In this document: piece after piece, positions 24,477-33,816 of the stretch
Position numbering within the stretch: the first letter of the stretch is position 1
Layout of the letters: each line of letters begins with the position of its first letter
Source of the DNA: Microbispora sp. ZYX-F-249
GTDB taxonomy: Bacteria; Actinomycetota; Actinomycetes; Streptosporangiales; Streptosporangiaceae
Direction of reading: 5' to 3'
Length of the DNA stretch: 51,942 nucleotides
Assembly: GCF_039649665.1 (NCBI RefSeq)
Contig: NZ_JBDJAW010000050.1
Span: forward strand, 1-51,942
Notes under the pieces: generated by a model
What the model was told of the DNA's origin: nothing
Seen by the model: the letters and a program-made list of their open reading frames with translations, nothing else
The model's database searches: none
Translations under genes and position numbers: made by a program

Positions 24477-25226
24477 ATGAACGGGATCAACGACATGAAC
24501 GGCACGGCGGCGCTGGTCACCGGGGGTGGCCGGGGCATCGGCGCGGCCGTCGCCCTGAAGCTGGCCGAGCGCGGCGCGGACGTGGCGCTCACCTACGAGC
24601 GCGACGAGGACAGCGCGGCCGCCGTCGCCGAGAAGGTGAAGGGGATGGGCCGGCGGGCGCTGGTCATCCGGGCGGACAACGGCGACGCGGCGGCGGTGAC
24701 CGGGGCCGTGGACGAGGCCGCCGCGGCCTTCGGCCGCCTCGACGTCCTCGTCAACAACGCGGCGGTCTTCCACGTCGCGCCGATCGAGGACCTGGCCCCG
24801 CAGGACGTCGACCGTACGCTCGCGGCCAACGTGCGCGGGCCGTTCCTGGCCGCGCGGGCGGCGGCGGCGCACATGACCGATGGCGGCCGGATCATCACCA
24901 TCGGGAGCAACATGGCCGAGCGGGCCGTCTTCCCGGGCTTCGCCCTGTACGCCATGAGCAAGACGGCCATGACCGGGATGACCAAGGGACTCGCCCGCGA
25001 GCTCGGGCCGCGCGGCATCACGGTCAACCTGGTCAATCCGGGCCCGACCGACACCGCCTCGAACCCGGCGGACAGCCCCATGGCGGACACGGTCCGGGGA
25101 CTGACGGTCCTCGGCCGCTACGCCGAGCCGGAGGACATCGCCGAGACCGTCGCCCACCTGGCGGGCAACGGCGGGCGTTACGTCACCGGCGCGACGATCA
25201 ACGTCGACGGCGGCTGGGCCGTCTGA
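24477..25226 (+). CDS. SDR family oxidoreductase (FabG-like)
   Basis: A 249-residue classical SDR: LVTGGGRGIGAAVALKLAER, NNAAV, catalytic Ser in IGSNMAER, YAMSKTAMTG (Tyr and Lys), and the ending VTGATINVDGGWAV. NADPH preference is suggested by the TYERDE after strand 2. Substrate unknown. The ATG at 24477 lies 7 nt after CATGCT; ATGs at 24465 and 24495 are alternatives. It lies 71 bp after the CGNR gene on the same strand and could be cotranscribed with it. Confidence 0.9.
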   Translation: MNGINDMNGTAALVTGGGRGIGAAVALKLAERGADVALTYERDEDSAAAVAEKVKGMGRRALVIRADNGDAAAVTGAVDEAAAAFGRLDVLVNNAAVFHVAPIEDLAPQDVDRTLAANVRGPFLAARAAAAHMTDGGRIITIGSNMAERAVFPGFALYAMSKTAMTGMTKGLARELGPRGITVNLVNPGPTDTASNPADSPMADTVRGLTVLGRYAEPEDIAETVAHLAGNGGRYVTGATINVDGGWAV

Positions 25227-25328
25227 CGTCCGTCCGGGCGCACCGGGCAGCGTGGAGGCTCGCCGGGCGGGGATCGCGGGCATGAGAGGCGGCGGGCGTG
25301 GACCGACCGCGGGATGCGAGGCGGGGAC

Positions 25329-25357
25329 GCCGGGCGTCTTTGTCGGTCCCGCCCGGC
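25329..25357. repeat. Inverted repeat just upstream of ligA
   Basis: GCCGGGCG (25329-25336) and CGCCCGGC (25350-25357) frame a 13-nt loop. It is 100 bp past the SDR stop and ends where the ligase -10-like CACGAT begins, so it may be an operator or an SDR terminator. Confidence 0.35.
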
Positions 25358-25368
25358 ACGATGGCCGC

Positions 25369-27456
25369 ATGACTGAAGCGCCCCCCATCGACGCGATCCC
25401 CGACGAGACCGCCTACGCCGAGGCGGTCCAGCTGGCTGCCGACGCGGCTGCGGCCTACTACGGTGACGGCACCTCCCCGCTGGACGACGACGCCTACGAC
25501 AGGCTCGTCCGTGGCATCGCCGCCTACGAGAAGGCCAACCCCGGCCAGGTGCTGGAGTCCTCGCCGACGGGCAAGGTCGCCGGGGTCGTAGGCGACGTCC
25601 CGCACACCGTGCCCATGCTCAGCCTGGACAACGTGTTCGGGCCCGAGGAGCTGGCCGGCTGGGCCGCCTCGCTGGAACGCCGCCTCGGCCGGCCGGTGAC
25701 CGCGTGGTCGGTGGAGCCGAAGCTGGACGGGCTGGCGATCGCCGCCCGCTACCGTGAGGGCCGCCTCGTCCAGTTGGTCACCCGCGGCGACGGGAGCGCG
25801 GGCGAGGACGTCTCACACGCGATCGGCACCATCGTCGGTCTCCCCGGGCGGCTGGCCGACCCGGTGACCGTGGAGCTGCGCGGCGAGGTGATGATGACGG
25901 CCCGGCAGTTCGAGGAGGCGTGCGCGAAACGGCAGGCGCATGACGGGACGACGTTCGCGAACCCGCGCAGTGCCGCCGCGGGCACGCTGCGGGCGCAGGA
26001 CCGGCCGTACGTGTGCGAGCTGACGTTCTTCGGGTACGGCGCGCTGCCGCTGCCCGATGACACCTCCGACCTCGCGACGGGGCTCCGGGAGTCGCCGCAC
26101 AGCCAGGTGATGGACTGGATCGCCGGACAGGGGGCGGGGACCACGGCTGGGACCGCGGTCGCCGGGATCGTGGCGACGACGGTGGAGCAGGTGCGGCAGC
26201 GGATCGAGGAGATCGCGGCCGCGCGGCCGGAGCTGCCGTTCGGCATCGACGGCATCGTGGTCAAGGCGGATGACGCGGCGGATCAGGCGCAGGCCGGGTT
26301 CAGCTCGCGGGCGCCGCGGTGGGCGATCGCGTACAAGCTGCCCGCCGTGCAGAAGATCACGAGGCTGCTCCAGGTGGAGTGGAACACCGGCCGGACCGGT
26401 GTGATCGCCCCACGGGCGGTGCTGGAACCGGTGGAGCTGGACGGCTCCGTCGTGACGTACGCGACGCTGCACAACCCCTCCGACATCACGCGCCGCGGGC
26501 TGATGCTGCGGGATCACGTCGTCGTCTACAAGGCCGGCGACGTGATCCCGCGGGTGGAGTCCCCGGTGGTGCACCTGCGCACCGGGGACGAGCAGCCCAT
26601 CGTGTTCCCGGAGGTGTGCCCGGCCTGCGGCGACGAGATCGACACCTCCCAGGAGCGGTGGAGGTGCGTGCGCGGCCGGAACTGCCGCGCGATCGCCTCG
26701 ATCCGGTACGCGGTCGGCCGCGACCAGCTGGACGTGGAAGGGCTGGCCGACAACCGCGTCCGGCAGATGCTGGACGCCGGCCTGATCGCCGACTTCGGCG
26801 ACCTGTTCTTCCTCACCCGCGAGCAGCTGCTGGGCCTGGAACGGATGGGGGCAGTGTCCACCGACAACCTCCTGACCGCCCTCGACCGGGCCAGGACCAG
26901 ACCGCTGAGCCGGGTGTTCTGCGCGCTCGGGGTCAGGGGGACGGGGCGCTCGATGAGCCGCCGCATCGCCCGGCACTTCGGCACGATGGAGGCCATCCGC
27001 GCGGCGGACGCGGAGGGGTTCCAGGCGGTGGACGGCATCGGCCCGGAGAAGGCACCCGTGATCGTCGCCGAGCTGGCCGAGCTGGGCGACCTCATCGACA
27101 AGCTCGTCCGCGCCGGGGTGAACATGACCGAGCCGGGCGTGGCGGTGGTGGCCGGAGACGAGGGCGGCACGGCCACCCCGGCGCAGGGCGGCGACGAGCC
27201 GGGTGCTCTGCCGCTGGCCGGGATGACGGTCGTGGTCACGGGTGCGATGAGCGGGCAACTGGCGGCGTTGTCCCGCAACCAGATGAACGAGCTCATCGAA
27301 CGGGCCGGGGGCCGGGCGTCGTCCGGTGTCTCGGCGAAGACCTCGCTGGTCGTCGCGGGCGAGAACGCCGGGTCCAAGCGGGCGAAGGCCGAATCCCTCG
27401 GCGTGCGGATCGCCGCCCCCGAGGAGTTCGCCGAGATGGTCGCGCAGCTGTTGTAG
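25369..27456 (+). CDS. ligA: NAD-dependent DNA ligase, divergent LigA
   Basis: Seals nicks in DNA using NAD. It is 695 residues with complete LigA order: Ia domain (AYYGDGTSPLDDDAYDRLV), adenylation domain with nucleophile Lys118 in VEPKLDGLAI, OB fold (YATLHNPSDI, VYKAGDVIPRVE), Cys4 zinc finger (Cys417, 420, 433, 439), HhH repeats and a C-terminal BRCT (about 614-695). Several stretches differ from typical actinobacterial LigA, e.g. WNTGRTGVIAP for the usual VGRTG, and the zinc-finger spacing is 2 residues shorter than in E. coli. It may be a second ligase rather than the housekeeping copy. The ATG at 25369 follows CACGAT by 6 nt. Confidence 0.93.
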   Translation: MTEAPPIDAIPDETAYAEAVQLAADAAAAYYGDGTSPLDDDAYDRLVRGIAAYEKANPGQVLESSPTGKVAGVVGDVPHTVPMLSLDNVFGPEELAGWAASLERRLGRPVTAWSVEPKLDGLAIAARYREGRLVQLVTRGDGSAGEDVSHAIGTIVGLPGRLADPVTVELRGEVMMTARQFEEACAKRQAHDGTTFANPRSAAAGTLRAQDRPYVCELTFFGYGALPLPDDTSDLATGLRESPHSQVMDWIAGQGAGTTAGTAVAGIVATTVEQVRQRIEEIAAARPELPFGIDGIVVKADDAADQAQAGFSSRAPRWAIAYKLPAVQKITRLLQVEWNTGRTGVIAPRAVLEPVELDGSVVTYATLHNPSDITRRGLMLRDHVVVYKAGDVIPRVESPVVHLRTGDEQPIVFPEVCPACGDEIDTSQERWRCVRGRNCRAIASIRYAVGRDQLDVEGLADNRVRQMLDAGLIADFGDLFFLTREQLLGLERMGAVSTDNLLTALDRARTRPLSRVFCALGVRGTGRSMSRRIARHFGTMEAIRAADAEGFQAVDGIGPEKAPVIVAELAELGDLIDKLVRAGVNMTEPGVAVVAGDEGGTATPAQGGDEPGALPLAGMTVVVTGAMSGQLAALSRNQMNELIERAGGRASSGVSAKTSLVVAGENAGSKRAKAESLGVRIAAPEEFAEMVAQLL

Positions 27457-27494
27457 GCGACCCCGATCGCCGGCGTGCGGCCACAGCCGGTGGG

Positions 27495-27665
27495 GTCCTC
27501 TGGGACGGCGTCCACCCCGACGGGCGGCCCGCGGCCCGCGGCCGGACGCCCGCCTCACGGAGACGGTCGCGGGCCTGCCTCCCGGCGACGCGCTGGACCT
27601 CGGGTGCGGCGACGCGCGTTCGCCGGCCAGGGGCGGCGCGTCACCGCCGCTCCCGGTCTCGCCTC
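27495..27665 (+). pseudogene. Frameshifted remnant of a class I SAM methyltransferase
   Basis: Read in one frame the DNA gives VLWDGVHPDGRPAARG; one frameshift later PDARLTETVAGLPPGDALDL then GCGDAR; after another shift FAGQGRRVTAAPGLA. Joined together these match the N-terminus of a common actinobacterial methyltransferase (WD..Y...GR.WSGRPNARL...VAGLPPGRALDLGCG...A...GRRVTAVD). Motif I is intact but the rest is missing and the end runs into the PP2C gene. It appears to be a degraded gene. It lies just after ligA. Confidence 0.6.
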
Positions 27666-28398
27666 AGGCGTCGGCGGGTTCGACGTCGGCGACCACGCAC
27701 GAGATGTTGTCGGGCCCGCCGCCCTCGTTGGCCAGCTCGATGAGCCGGACGACCGCCTCCTGCGGATCGGCCACGGTGGTGAGCACGTGGTGCAGCGCCT
27801 CGGGTTCGAGCACCGAGGTCAGCCCGTCGGAGCACAGCAGATAACGGTCGCCCGGGTACGCCTCGCGCAGCGACAGGTCGGGCTCGGCCAGGCCGCTCGT
27901 CTCCAGCGCCCGCAGCAGCAGCGAGCGGCGGGGATGGCGGGCGGCCTGGTCGGGGCTCATCCGCCCGTCGTCCACCAGCGACTGCACCAGCGTGTGGTCA
28001 CGCGTGATCTGGTACAGCGCGCCGTCCCGCAGCATGTACGCCCGCGAGTCGCCCACGTGGGCCAGGGCGAACTTCCCCCGGCCGTCCCACAGCATCGCGG
28101 TGACCGTGGTGCCCATGCGTTCGAGCGCCGGATCCTGTGCGGCGAGGTCGCCCAGGCGCTGCCCCGCCTCCCGTACGGCGTCCGCGAGGGTGGCCACGGG
28201 GTCGGCGGGAGCCGGGCCGTCCTCCAGTTTGGCCAGGGTGGAGATGACGGCCGCGCTGGCGACCTCACCGTGTCCGTGCCCGCCCATCCCGTCGGCGATG
28301 GCGAGCAGGCGCTCGCCGGCGTGCACCGAATCCTCGTTGTTGGCACGCGAACGCCCGACGTCCGACCCAGCGGCGTACCGAATACGGTTGTGCGTCAT
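27664..28398 (-). CDS. PP2C-family Ser/Thr protein phosphatase
   Basis: A 244-residue metal-dependent phosphatase that removes phosphate from Ser/Thr in the cytosol. The motifs are complete: GRSRANNEDSVHAG, LAIADGMGGHGHGEVAS, GTTVTAML, LAHVGDSRAYMLRDG, LLCSDGLT and GGGPDNISCVVADV, supplying the Asp residues that bind two metals. It has no membrane or sensor domain. It is divergent from the HTH-methylase fusion, whose downstream neighbour is a Ser/Thr kinase, so the pair may act on a shared target. Promoter: -35 TTGTGA, 17-bp spacer, -10 TTTACT, 7 nt before the ATG. Confidence 0.95.
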   Translation of the reverse strand: MTHNRIRYAAGSDVGRSRANNEDSVHAGERLLAIADGMGGHGHGEVASAAVISTLAKLEDGPAPADPVATLADAVREAGQRLGDLAAQDPALERMGTTVTAMLWDGRGKFALAHVGDSRAYMLRDGALYQITRDHTLVQSLVDDGRMSPDQAARHPRRSLLLRALETSGLAEPDLSLREAYPGDRYLLCSDGLTSVLEPEALHHVLTTVADPQEAVVRLIELANEGGGPDNISCVVADVEPADA

Positions 28399-28415
28399 GG
28401 TTTTGAGTAAACCAT
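28397..28415. promoter_or_regulatory. Operator-like inverted repeat over the PP2C start
   Basis: ATGGTTT (28397-28403) and AAACCAT (28409-28415) are perfect inverted repeats around TGAGT. The repeat covers the PP2C start codon and its -10, and ends 3 bp before the -35 of the methylase fusion. A protein bound here could control both directions. Confidence 0.45.
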
Positions 28416-28434
28416 TGGTTGAGTCACTTCACAA
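28406..28434 (-). promoter_or_regulatory. PP2C promoter
   Basis: -35 TTGTGA (28429-28434) and -10 TTTACT (28406-28411) on the minus strand with a 17-bp spacer; 7 nt to the ATG at 28398 and no Shine-Dalgarno, so leaderless. Confidence 0.55.
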
Positions 28435-28448
28435 GCATAGTCTAGGCT
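28419..28448 (+). promoter_or_regulatory. Promoter of the HTH-methylase fusion
   Basis: -35 TTGAGT (28419-28424), 18-bp spacer and -10 TAGGCT (28443-28448). The -10 ends 7 nt before the ATG at 28456. It overlaps the divergent PP2C promoter by 16 bp, so the two polymerases probably compete. Confidence 0.65.
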
Positions 28449-28455
28449 CGTGTTC

Positions 28456-30582
28456 ATGAGCCACGACGCCCAGGCCGACGCCACGGCGGACACGCCGGTG
28501 CGCCCGCCCGCCGCGAGTCCGCTCGAGGCCGCCGTCGAAGCGGCGGTCGAAGCGACCGTGAACGCGGGCGACATCGCCCGGCTCGCCGACGTCGGCAGGG
28601 CGGCGGTCAGCAACTGGCGCCGCCGCTACGAGGACTTCCCCCAACCGGTCGGAGGTACCGCGTCCAGCCCCCTTTTCTCGCTTCCCGAGGTGGAGGCGTG
28701 GCTGCGCAGGAACGGCAAGTCGTTCGAGGTGTCCCAGGGCGACCGCGTCTGGCAGCGGCTGCGCGCGTCGGCCGACGACCTGCGTCTGGGCGAGGTGCTG
28801 GGGGAGGTCGGGGCGTTCCTGCTCTACACGCTGCGCGATCCCGACGGCTGGAAGCGGCTGTCCGCCGCCTCCGACCTCGCCGTACGGCTCCCGCGCGCGG
28901 TGGCCCGGGCGACCGCCGACCTGCCCCGGCGCGGCGGGGACGCCACGCCGGTGGAGCCCGGCGTGCTCCGGCTGGTCGCCGGGATGTCGGAGCGGCACGG
29001 CGCGGCCGGCGCCTTCGAGTTCCTCTGCGAGCGGTACGCCGAGGCGCACAGCCGCAGGCTGGCGCTGACCCGGCCCGACGTGGCCGCCCTGATGACCCGG
29101 CTGGCGTGCGCGGGAGCGGGTACGGTGCTCGATCCCGCGTGCGGCATGGGCACGCTCCTGCTGGACGCCGCCGCGGGGGCCGGCGGGGCGGCGGACGAGG
29201 TGCGGCTGCTCGGCCAGGACGCCAACGAGACCGTCGCGCTGCTGGCGGCGCTGCGGCTGCTGCTGCGCGGCCGGGACGCCCGGGTCGTCCCCGGGGACGC
29301 GCTGCGGCACGACGCATTCCCGCCGGACCGGCCGGCGGACACGCCCGGCGACGCGCTCGTGGACGCCGTCGTGTGCGACCCGCCGTTCAACGAGCGGGCC
29401 TGGGGCCATGAGGACCTGGTCGGCGATCCGCGCTGGCAGTACGGCATGCCCCCGCGGGGCGAGCCGGAGCTGGCCTGGGTGCAGCACTGCCTCGCCCACG
29501 TGCGGCCCGGCGGGCTGGTGGCCATCCTGATGCCGGCCGCCGCCGCGAGCCGCCGGCCGGGCCGTCGCGTCCGGGCGAACCTGCTGCGGGCGGGCGCGTT
29601 GCGCGCGGTCCTCACGCTGGCGCCCGGGGGTCCCGACCTCTGGCTGCTGCGCCGCCCCGAGCCCGGGGAGCGGCGGCCCGGCGCGATCCTCGTGGCGGAC
29701 GCGGGCGACGACCCGGCCTCCGTCGAGCCGGCCTGGCGGGCCCACCTCGCGGGGACCGAACCGCCGTCCGGCGGCCGCGCGGTCCGGATCATCGACATCC
29801 TCGACGACGAGGTCGACGTGAGCCCGGCGCGGCACCTGTCGCCGCGGGCCGACACCCAGGGCTTCCCGGCCGCCAGGGAGCGCTTCAGGGAGGCGGCCGC
29901 GGCGCTGGCCGGCGGCGTGCCCGAGCTGGAGGTGCTCACCGGCGCCGCGGCCGGCTGGGACGCGTCGTGGGCGACCGTGGCCGAGATGGCCCGATCCGGA
30001 CTTGTCACCATCCGGCACTCGACGCTGCGGGCGCTGCCCGCCGACGCCCCCGACGGCGAGGCGCCCCAGGGCAGGATGTCCGAACGCGAGGTGCCCGAGG
30101 GCGGGGTGCCCGAGGACGGGGTGCCCGAGGGTGGCGTGCCCGTGCTGACGGCCGACGACGTCGCGGCCGGGACGGCGCCGTCGCGACGGATGCCGCCCGC
30201 CCCCGGCCTGGTCGCCGTACGCCGGGGAGACGTCGTGGCGTCGGCCGTCACCGCCCGGGTCGTCACGGTGGAGGGGGCGGTCCTCGGCCCGCATCTCAGC
30301 CTGTTCCGCGTCGATCCGGACAAGGTGGATCCCGAGTTCCTGGCGGGGTTCCTGCGCTACGCGGCGGGCGGCGGGCGGCCGCACCTGACCAGCAGCCGGG
30401 TGGAGGCCCGCCGGGCGCGCGTCCCCCAGCTGCCCCTGGAGGTCCAGCGGACGTACGGCGCGGCCTTCCTGCGGCTGCTCGCGCTCGAGGACGGCCTGCG
30501 CGAGGCGGCCGCCGCGGGGGAGGCGCTCGCCCGGCTCGGGGCCGAGGGACTCGTCGACGGACGTCTGCGACCCCGCGGGTGA
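28456..30582 (+). CDS. HTH-N6-adenine methylase-specificity fusion (type I M/S-like, orphan)
   Basis: A 708-residue multidomain protein. Residues about 38-92 form a MerR/excisionase-like HTH (ARLADVGRAAVSNWRRRYED, LFSLPEVEAWLRRNGK). A helical HsdM-like part and a Rossmann methylase follow: motif I TVLDPACGMGTLLLDAAAG near 225 and motif IV VVCDPPFN near 305 (DPPF where type I enzymes usually have NPPF). The C-terminal 200 residues look like a single specificity half: RRGDVVASAVTARVVTVEGA, GPHLSLFRVDPDKVDPEFLA, then a long helix. A 5-residue repeat (GGVPE-type) sits near 545-565. There is no restriction or helicase gene nearby. The kinase gene follows 99 bp later. ATG chosen from promoter geometry; a GTG lies two codons earlier. 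Confidence 0.85.
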   Translation: MSHDAQADATADTPVRPPAASPLEAAVEAAVEATVNAGDIARLADVGRAAVSNWRRRYEDFPQPVGGTASSPLFSLPEVEAWLRRNGKSFEVSQGDRVWQRLRASADDLRLGEVLGEVGAFLLYTLRDPDGWKRLSAASDLAVRLPRAVARATADLPRRGGDATPVEPGVLRLVAGMSERHGAAGAFEFLCERYAEAHSRRLALTRPDVAALMTRLACAGAGTVLDPACGMGTLLLDAAAGAGGAADEVRLLGQDANETVALLAALRLLLRGRDARVVPGDALRHDAFPPDRPADTPGDALVDAVVCDPPFNERAWGHEDLVGDPRWQYGMPPRGEPELAWVQHCLAHVRPGGLVAILMPAAAASRRPGRRVRANLLRAGALRAVLTLAPGGPDLWLLRRPEPGERRPGAILVADAGDDPASVEPAWRAHLAGTEPPSGGRAVRIIDILDDEVDVSPARHLSPRADTQGFPAARERFREAAAALAGGVPELEVLTGAAAGWDASWATVAEMARSGLVTIRHSTLRALPADAPDGEAPQGRMSEREVPEGGVPEDGVPEGGVPVLTADDVAAGTAPSRRMPPAPGLVAVRRGDVVASAVTARVVTVEGAVLGPHLSLFRVDPDKVDPEFLAGFLRYAAGGGRPHLTSSRVEARRARVPQLPLEVQRTYGAAFLRLLALEDGLREAAAAGEALARLGAEGLVDGRLRPRG

Positions 30583-30681
30583 CGCGCCGGAGGCTCCCCG
30601 TGGTCGAGACCCGGTTGCCGAGCCCGAACATCGCGGACGAATCCGGTAGCTTTTTCCCCGATAGGCCGACGGGAGGGGCGC

Positions 30682-31584
<903 letters not shown>

Positions 31585-31590
31585 GAAGGC

Positions 31591-32634
31591 TCACGCGCGC
31601 CAGGCGGTCAGGACCTCCTCGACCCGGGACCGGATCCGCTCACGGGCGGTCATCCGCGGCACCCCGGACATCAGCAGCTCGTCGTAGTCGGTGTCGAGGT
31701 GGCGCACGCTCGCGACGACGGCGAGCGTGATGGCGCTCTCGTCCAGCACTCTGGCGGCGGCGGTGCGGCCGACCCGCCCGCTGCCGCGTACGGCGGCGTG
31801 CGCGGCGACGGCCTCGGCCCGCTCGGCCGGGCAGCGGGGGAACAGGCGGCGGATCTCCGCCGCCATCCTCGCCTGGAACTCGGCGTCCTCACCGGCCCTG
31901 CGCTCGCGGTCGCGTTCCCGGCGGCGCAACCGTGCCTCCTCGTCGGCCAGGCACTGCTCCTCGGCCCGCGTCAGCGCCTCCTCCTCGACCAGCACGCCGA
32001 GCCGTTCGTATCTCTTGCGCCGCCGGTTGAAGCGGACCACCACCGCCGACAGTCCGCTCTCCTTCTTGGCGCGGCGGCTCAGCGCCGCGTTGCCCGCCGG
32101 GAGAAGGCACAAGTGGTCCATGTCGGCGCAGGTCAGGCAGTGCGGCCGGTCATCCTCCATGATCAGGTATGGCCCGGTCTCCCCGCATCCGGCGCAGGTC
32201 CACGAGTCCAGCGGGGCGACCACCACGAGGTCGGGGGCCTTGTTGTGCCGTTCGGCGATCTGCCGCCGCCGCGCCTCGCTCAGCTCCGGGGAGAGCCAGT
32301 GGACGCGGAAGGCGCGCTCCAGGTCCTCGCCGCCCGCCACCGTGAAGCGCAGCGGCCGCCGGTCGCGGGTGCCCGCCGTGTACGTCGCCTCGCTCTCCAG
32401 CAGGTCGCGGGACAGGGCCCACGCGCGCAGGTGCGACAGCGCCTCCTCCATCCGGACGGCGTCCACGGCGGCCAGCCGTTCCAGGCTGTCGGCGCGGCCC
32501 TGCCGCCAGGTCTCCACGTGGCGGTCGTGCAGCCACCGCAGGCCGGTGAGGACGTCGATCGGGGTCACGTACTTGCGGGTGGCCAGGGCGATCTCCGCCG
32601 CCTGGGCCACCCGTCCGCCGAGCTTGCTGCGCAT
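31591..32634 (-). CDS. DUF2293 protein with zinc ribbon
   Basis: A 347-residue cytosolic protein. The C-terminal DUF2293 domain (PF10056) spans about 255-345: LFPRCPAERAEAVAAHAAVR, GSGRVGRTAAARVLDESAIT and VRHLDTDYDELLMSGVPR. In the middle is a CxxC zinc ribbon pair, TCAGCGETGP and HCLTCADMDH, followed by an Arg/Glu-rich coiled coil (RRRERDRERRAGEDAEFQAR). Function is unknown; zinc ribbon plus basic helix suggests nucleic-acid contact. Six bases separate its end from the convergent kinase. It starts 15 bp after rodA on the same strand and may be the last gene of the mre operon. GGAGG almost touches the ATG. Confidence 0.85.
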   Translation of the reverse strand: MRSKLGGRVAQAAEIALATRKYVTPIDVLTGLRWLHDRHVETWRQGRADSLERLAAVDAVRMEEALSHLRAWALSRDLLESEATYTAGTRDRRPLRFTVAGGEDLERAFRVHWLSPELSEARRRQIAERHNKAPDLVVVAPLDSWTCAGCGETGPYLIMEDDRPHCLTCADMDHLCLLPAGNAALSRRAKKESGLSAVVVRFNRRRKRYERLGVLVEEEALTRAEEQCLADEEARLRRRERDRERRAGEDAEFQARMAAEIRRLFPRCPAERAEAVAAHAAVRGSGRVGRTAAARVLDESAITLAVVASVRHLDTDYDELLMSGVPRMTARERIRSRVEEVLTAWRA

Positions 32635-32649
32635 TCCTCCAAGACTGCC

Positions 32650-33816
32650 CTATGCCGGCGTGCGCGTACGCCGGTTCACGGCCGCCAGCAGCCCCACGGC
32701 CGCCAGGCTGGAGATCGTGGCCGACCCGCCGTACGACACGAACGGCAGCGGCAGCCCGGCGACCGGCAGCAGGCCCATGGTCATCCCCACGTTGACGAAC
32801 GTCTGGAACGCCAGCCAGCACACCACACCACCGGCCATGGCCGTGCCGAACGGCGTCGGGCTATTGGCCGCGATCCACAGGCCGCGCCACAGCAGGGCGA
32901 GCATCAGCAGGATCACGCAGGCGGCGCCGGCGAAGCCGAGCTCCTCGCCCGCGACCGTGAAGATGAAGTCGGTGTGCTGCTCGGGCACGAAATGTCCCGC
33001 CGTCTGCTCTCCGTGGAACAGCCCCTTGCCGAGCAGGCCCCCGGAGCCGATCGCGATCCTGGCCTGGGTGGCGTTGTAGCCCACGCCCATCGGGTCGGCG
33101 TCCGGGTCGGCCAGCACCATCAGGCGCTGGAGCTGGTAGGGCCGGATGAGGTCGAGCCGCCACACCAGGAGCAGCGCGGCGGCCCCGGCGGCGGCGAACG
33201 CCGCGAACCACCTCTTCGGCGCGCCGGACACCGCGATCATCCCGGTGGCCACCACCAGGAAGACGAGCGCGGTGCCGTAGTCGGGCTGCAGCGCGATCAG
33301 GCCGACCGGCAGCGCGACGAGGCCCAGGGCGAGCAGCACGGCCCCGGCGCCCGGCCTGCGCTCGCCGTCGCGCGGCTCGCCGAGCGCCGTCGCCAGCGCG
33401 AGCACCGTGGCCGCCTTGGCGAACTCCGACGGCTGGAACTGCAGCCCGTGGCCGAGCACGATCCACGCGTGCGAGCCGTTGACCGTACGGCCCAGCGGGG
33501 TCAGCACGGCGATCAGGCCGGCCAGCCCGAGCAGGTACAGCACCGGGACGTAGGCCCGCAGCACGCGCAGGTCGATCCGCGAGACGGCCCACATGAGCAC
33601 GAAGCCGATGCCCACGCTGAGCGCCTGCCGCTGCGGCAGCGTCGAGCCCGGCTCGTTGCGGGTGGCCGACCACACGAGCACCAGCCCGACGGCCGACAAC
33701 GCGGCCGCGGGCAGCACCAGCCCCAACGCGGGGAGCAGGCCGAGGCGCGCCTGCGACCGGCGCCTCGTCGCGCGGCCCGCCGGCAGCCGTACGGACAGGG
33801 GACCGAGCGTCGTCAT
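32650..33816 (-). CDS. rodA: RodA, SEDS peptidoglycan glycosyltransferase
   Basis: A 388-residue polytopic protein polymerising lipid II during lateral wall synthesis, paired with the PBP2 encoded just upstream. It has about ten membrane helices. SEDS marks: WIVLGHGLQFQPSEFAKAAT (the catalytic region), LIALQPDYGTALVFLVVATG, and LPFVSYGGSATISSLAAVGL near the C-terminus. It lacks the long cytoplasmic tails seen in mycobacterial RodA/FtsW. The ATG at 33816 overlaps the PBP2 stop (ATGA), so it is translationally coupled as the last mre-operon gene. Confidence 0.96.
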   Translation of the reverse strand: MTTLGPLSVRLPAGRATRRRSQARLGLLPALGLVLPAAALSAVGLVLVWSATRNEPGSTLPQRQALSVGIGFVLMWAVSRIDLRVLRAYVPVLYLLGLAGLIAVLTPLGRTVNGSHAWIVLGHGLQFQPSEFAKAATVLALATALGEPRDGERRPGAGAVLLALGLVALPVGLIALQPDYGTALVFLVVATGMIAVSGAPKRWFAAFAAAGAAALLLVWRLDLIRPYQLQRLMVLADPDADPMGVGYNATQARIAIGSGGLLGKGLFHGEQTAGHFVPEQHTDFIFTVAGEELGFAGAACVILLMLALLWRGLWIAANSPTPFGTAMAGGVVCWLAFQTFVNVGMTMGLLPVAGLPLPFVSYGGSATISSLAAVGLLAAVNRRTRTPA

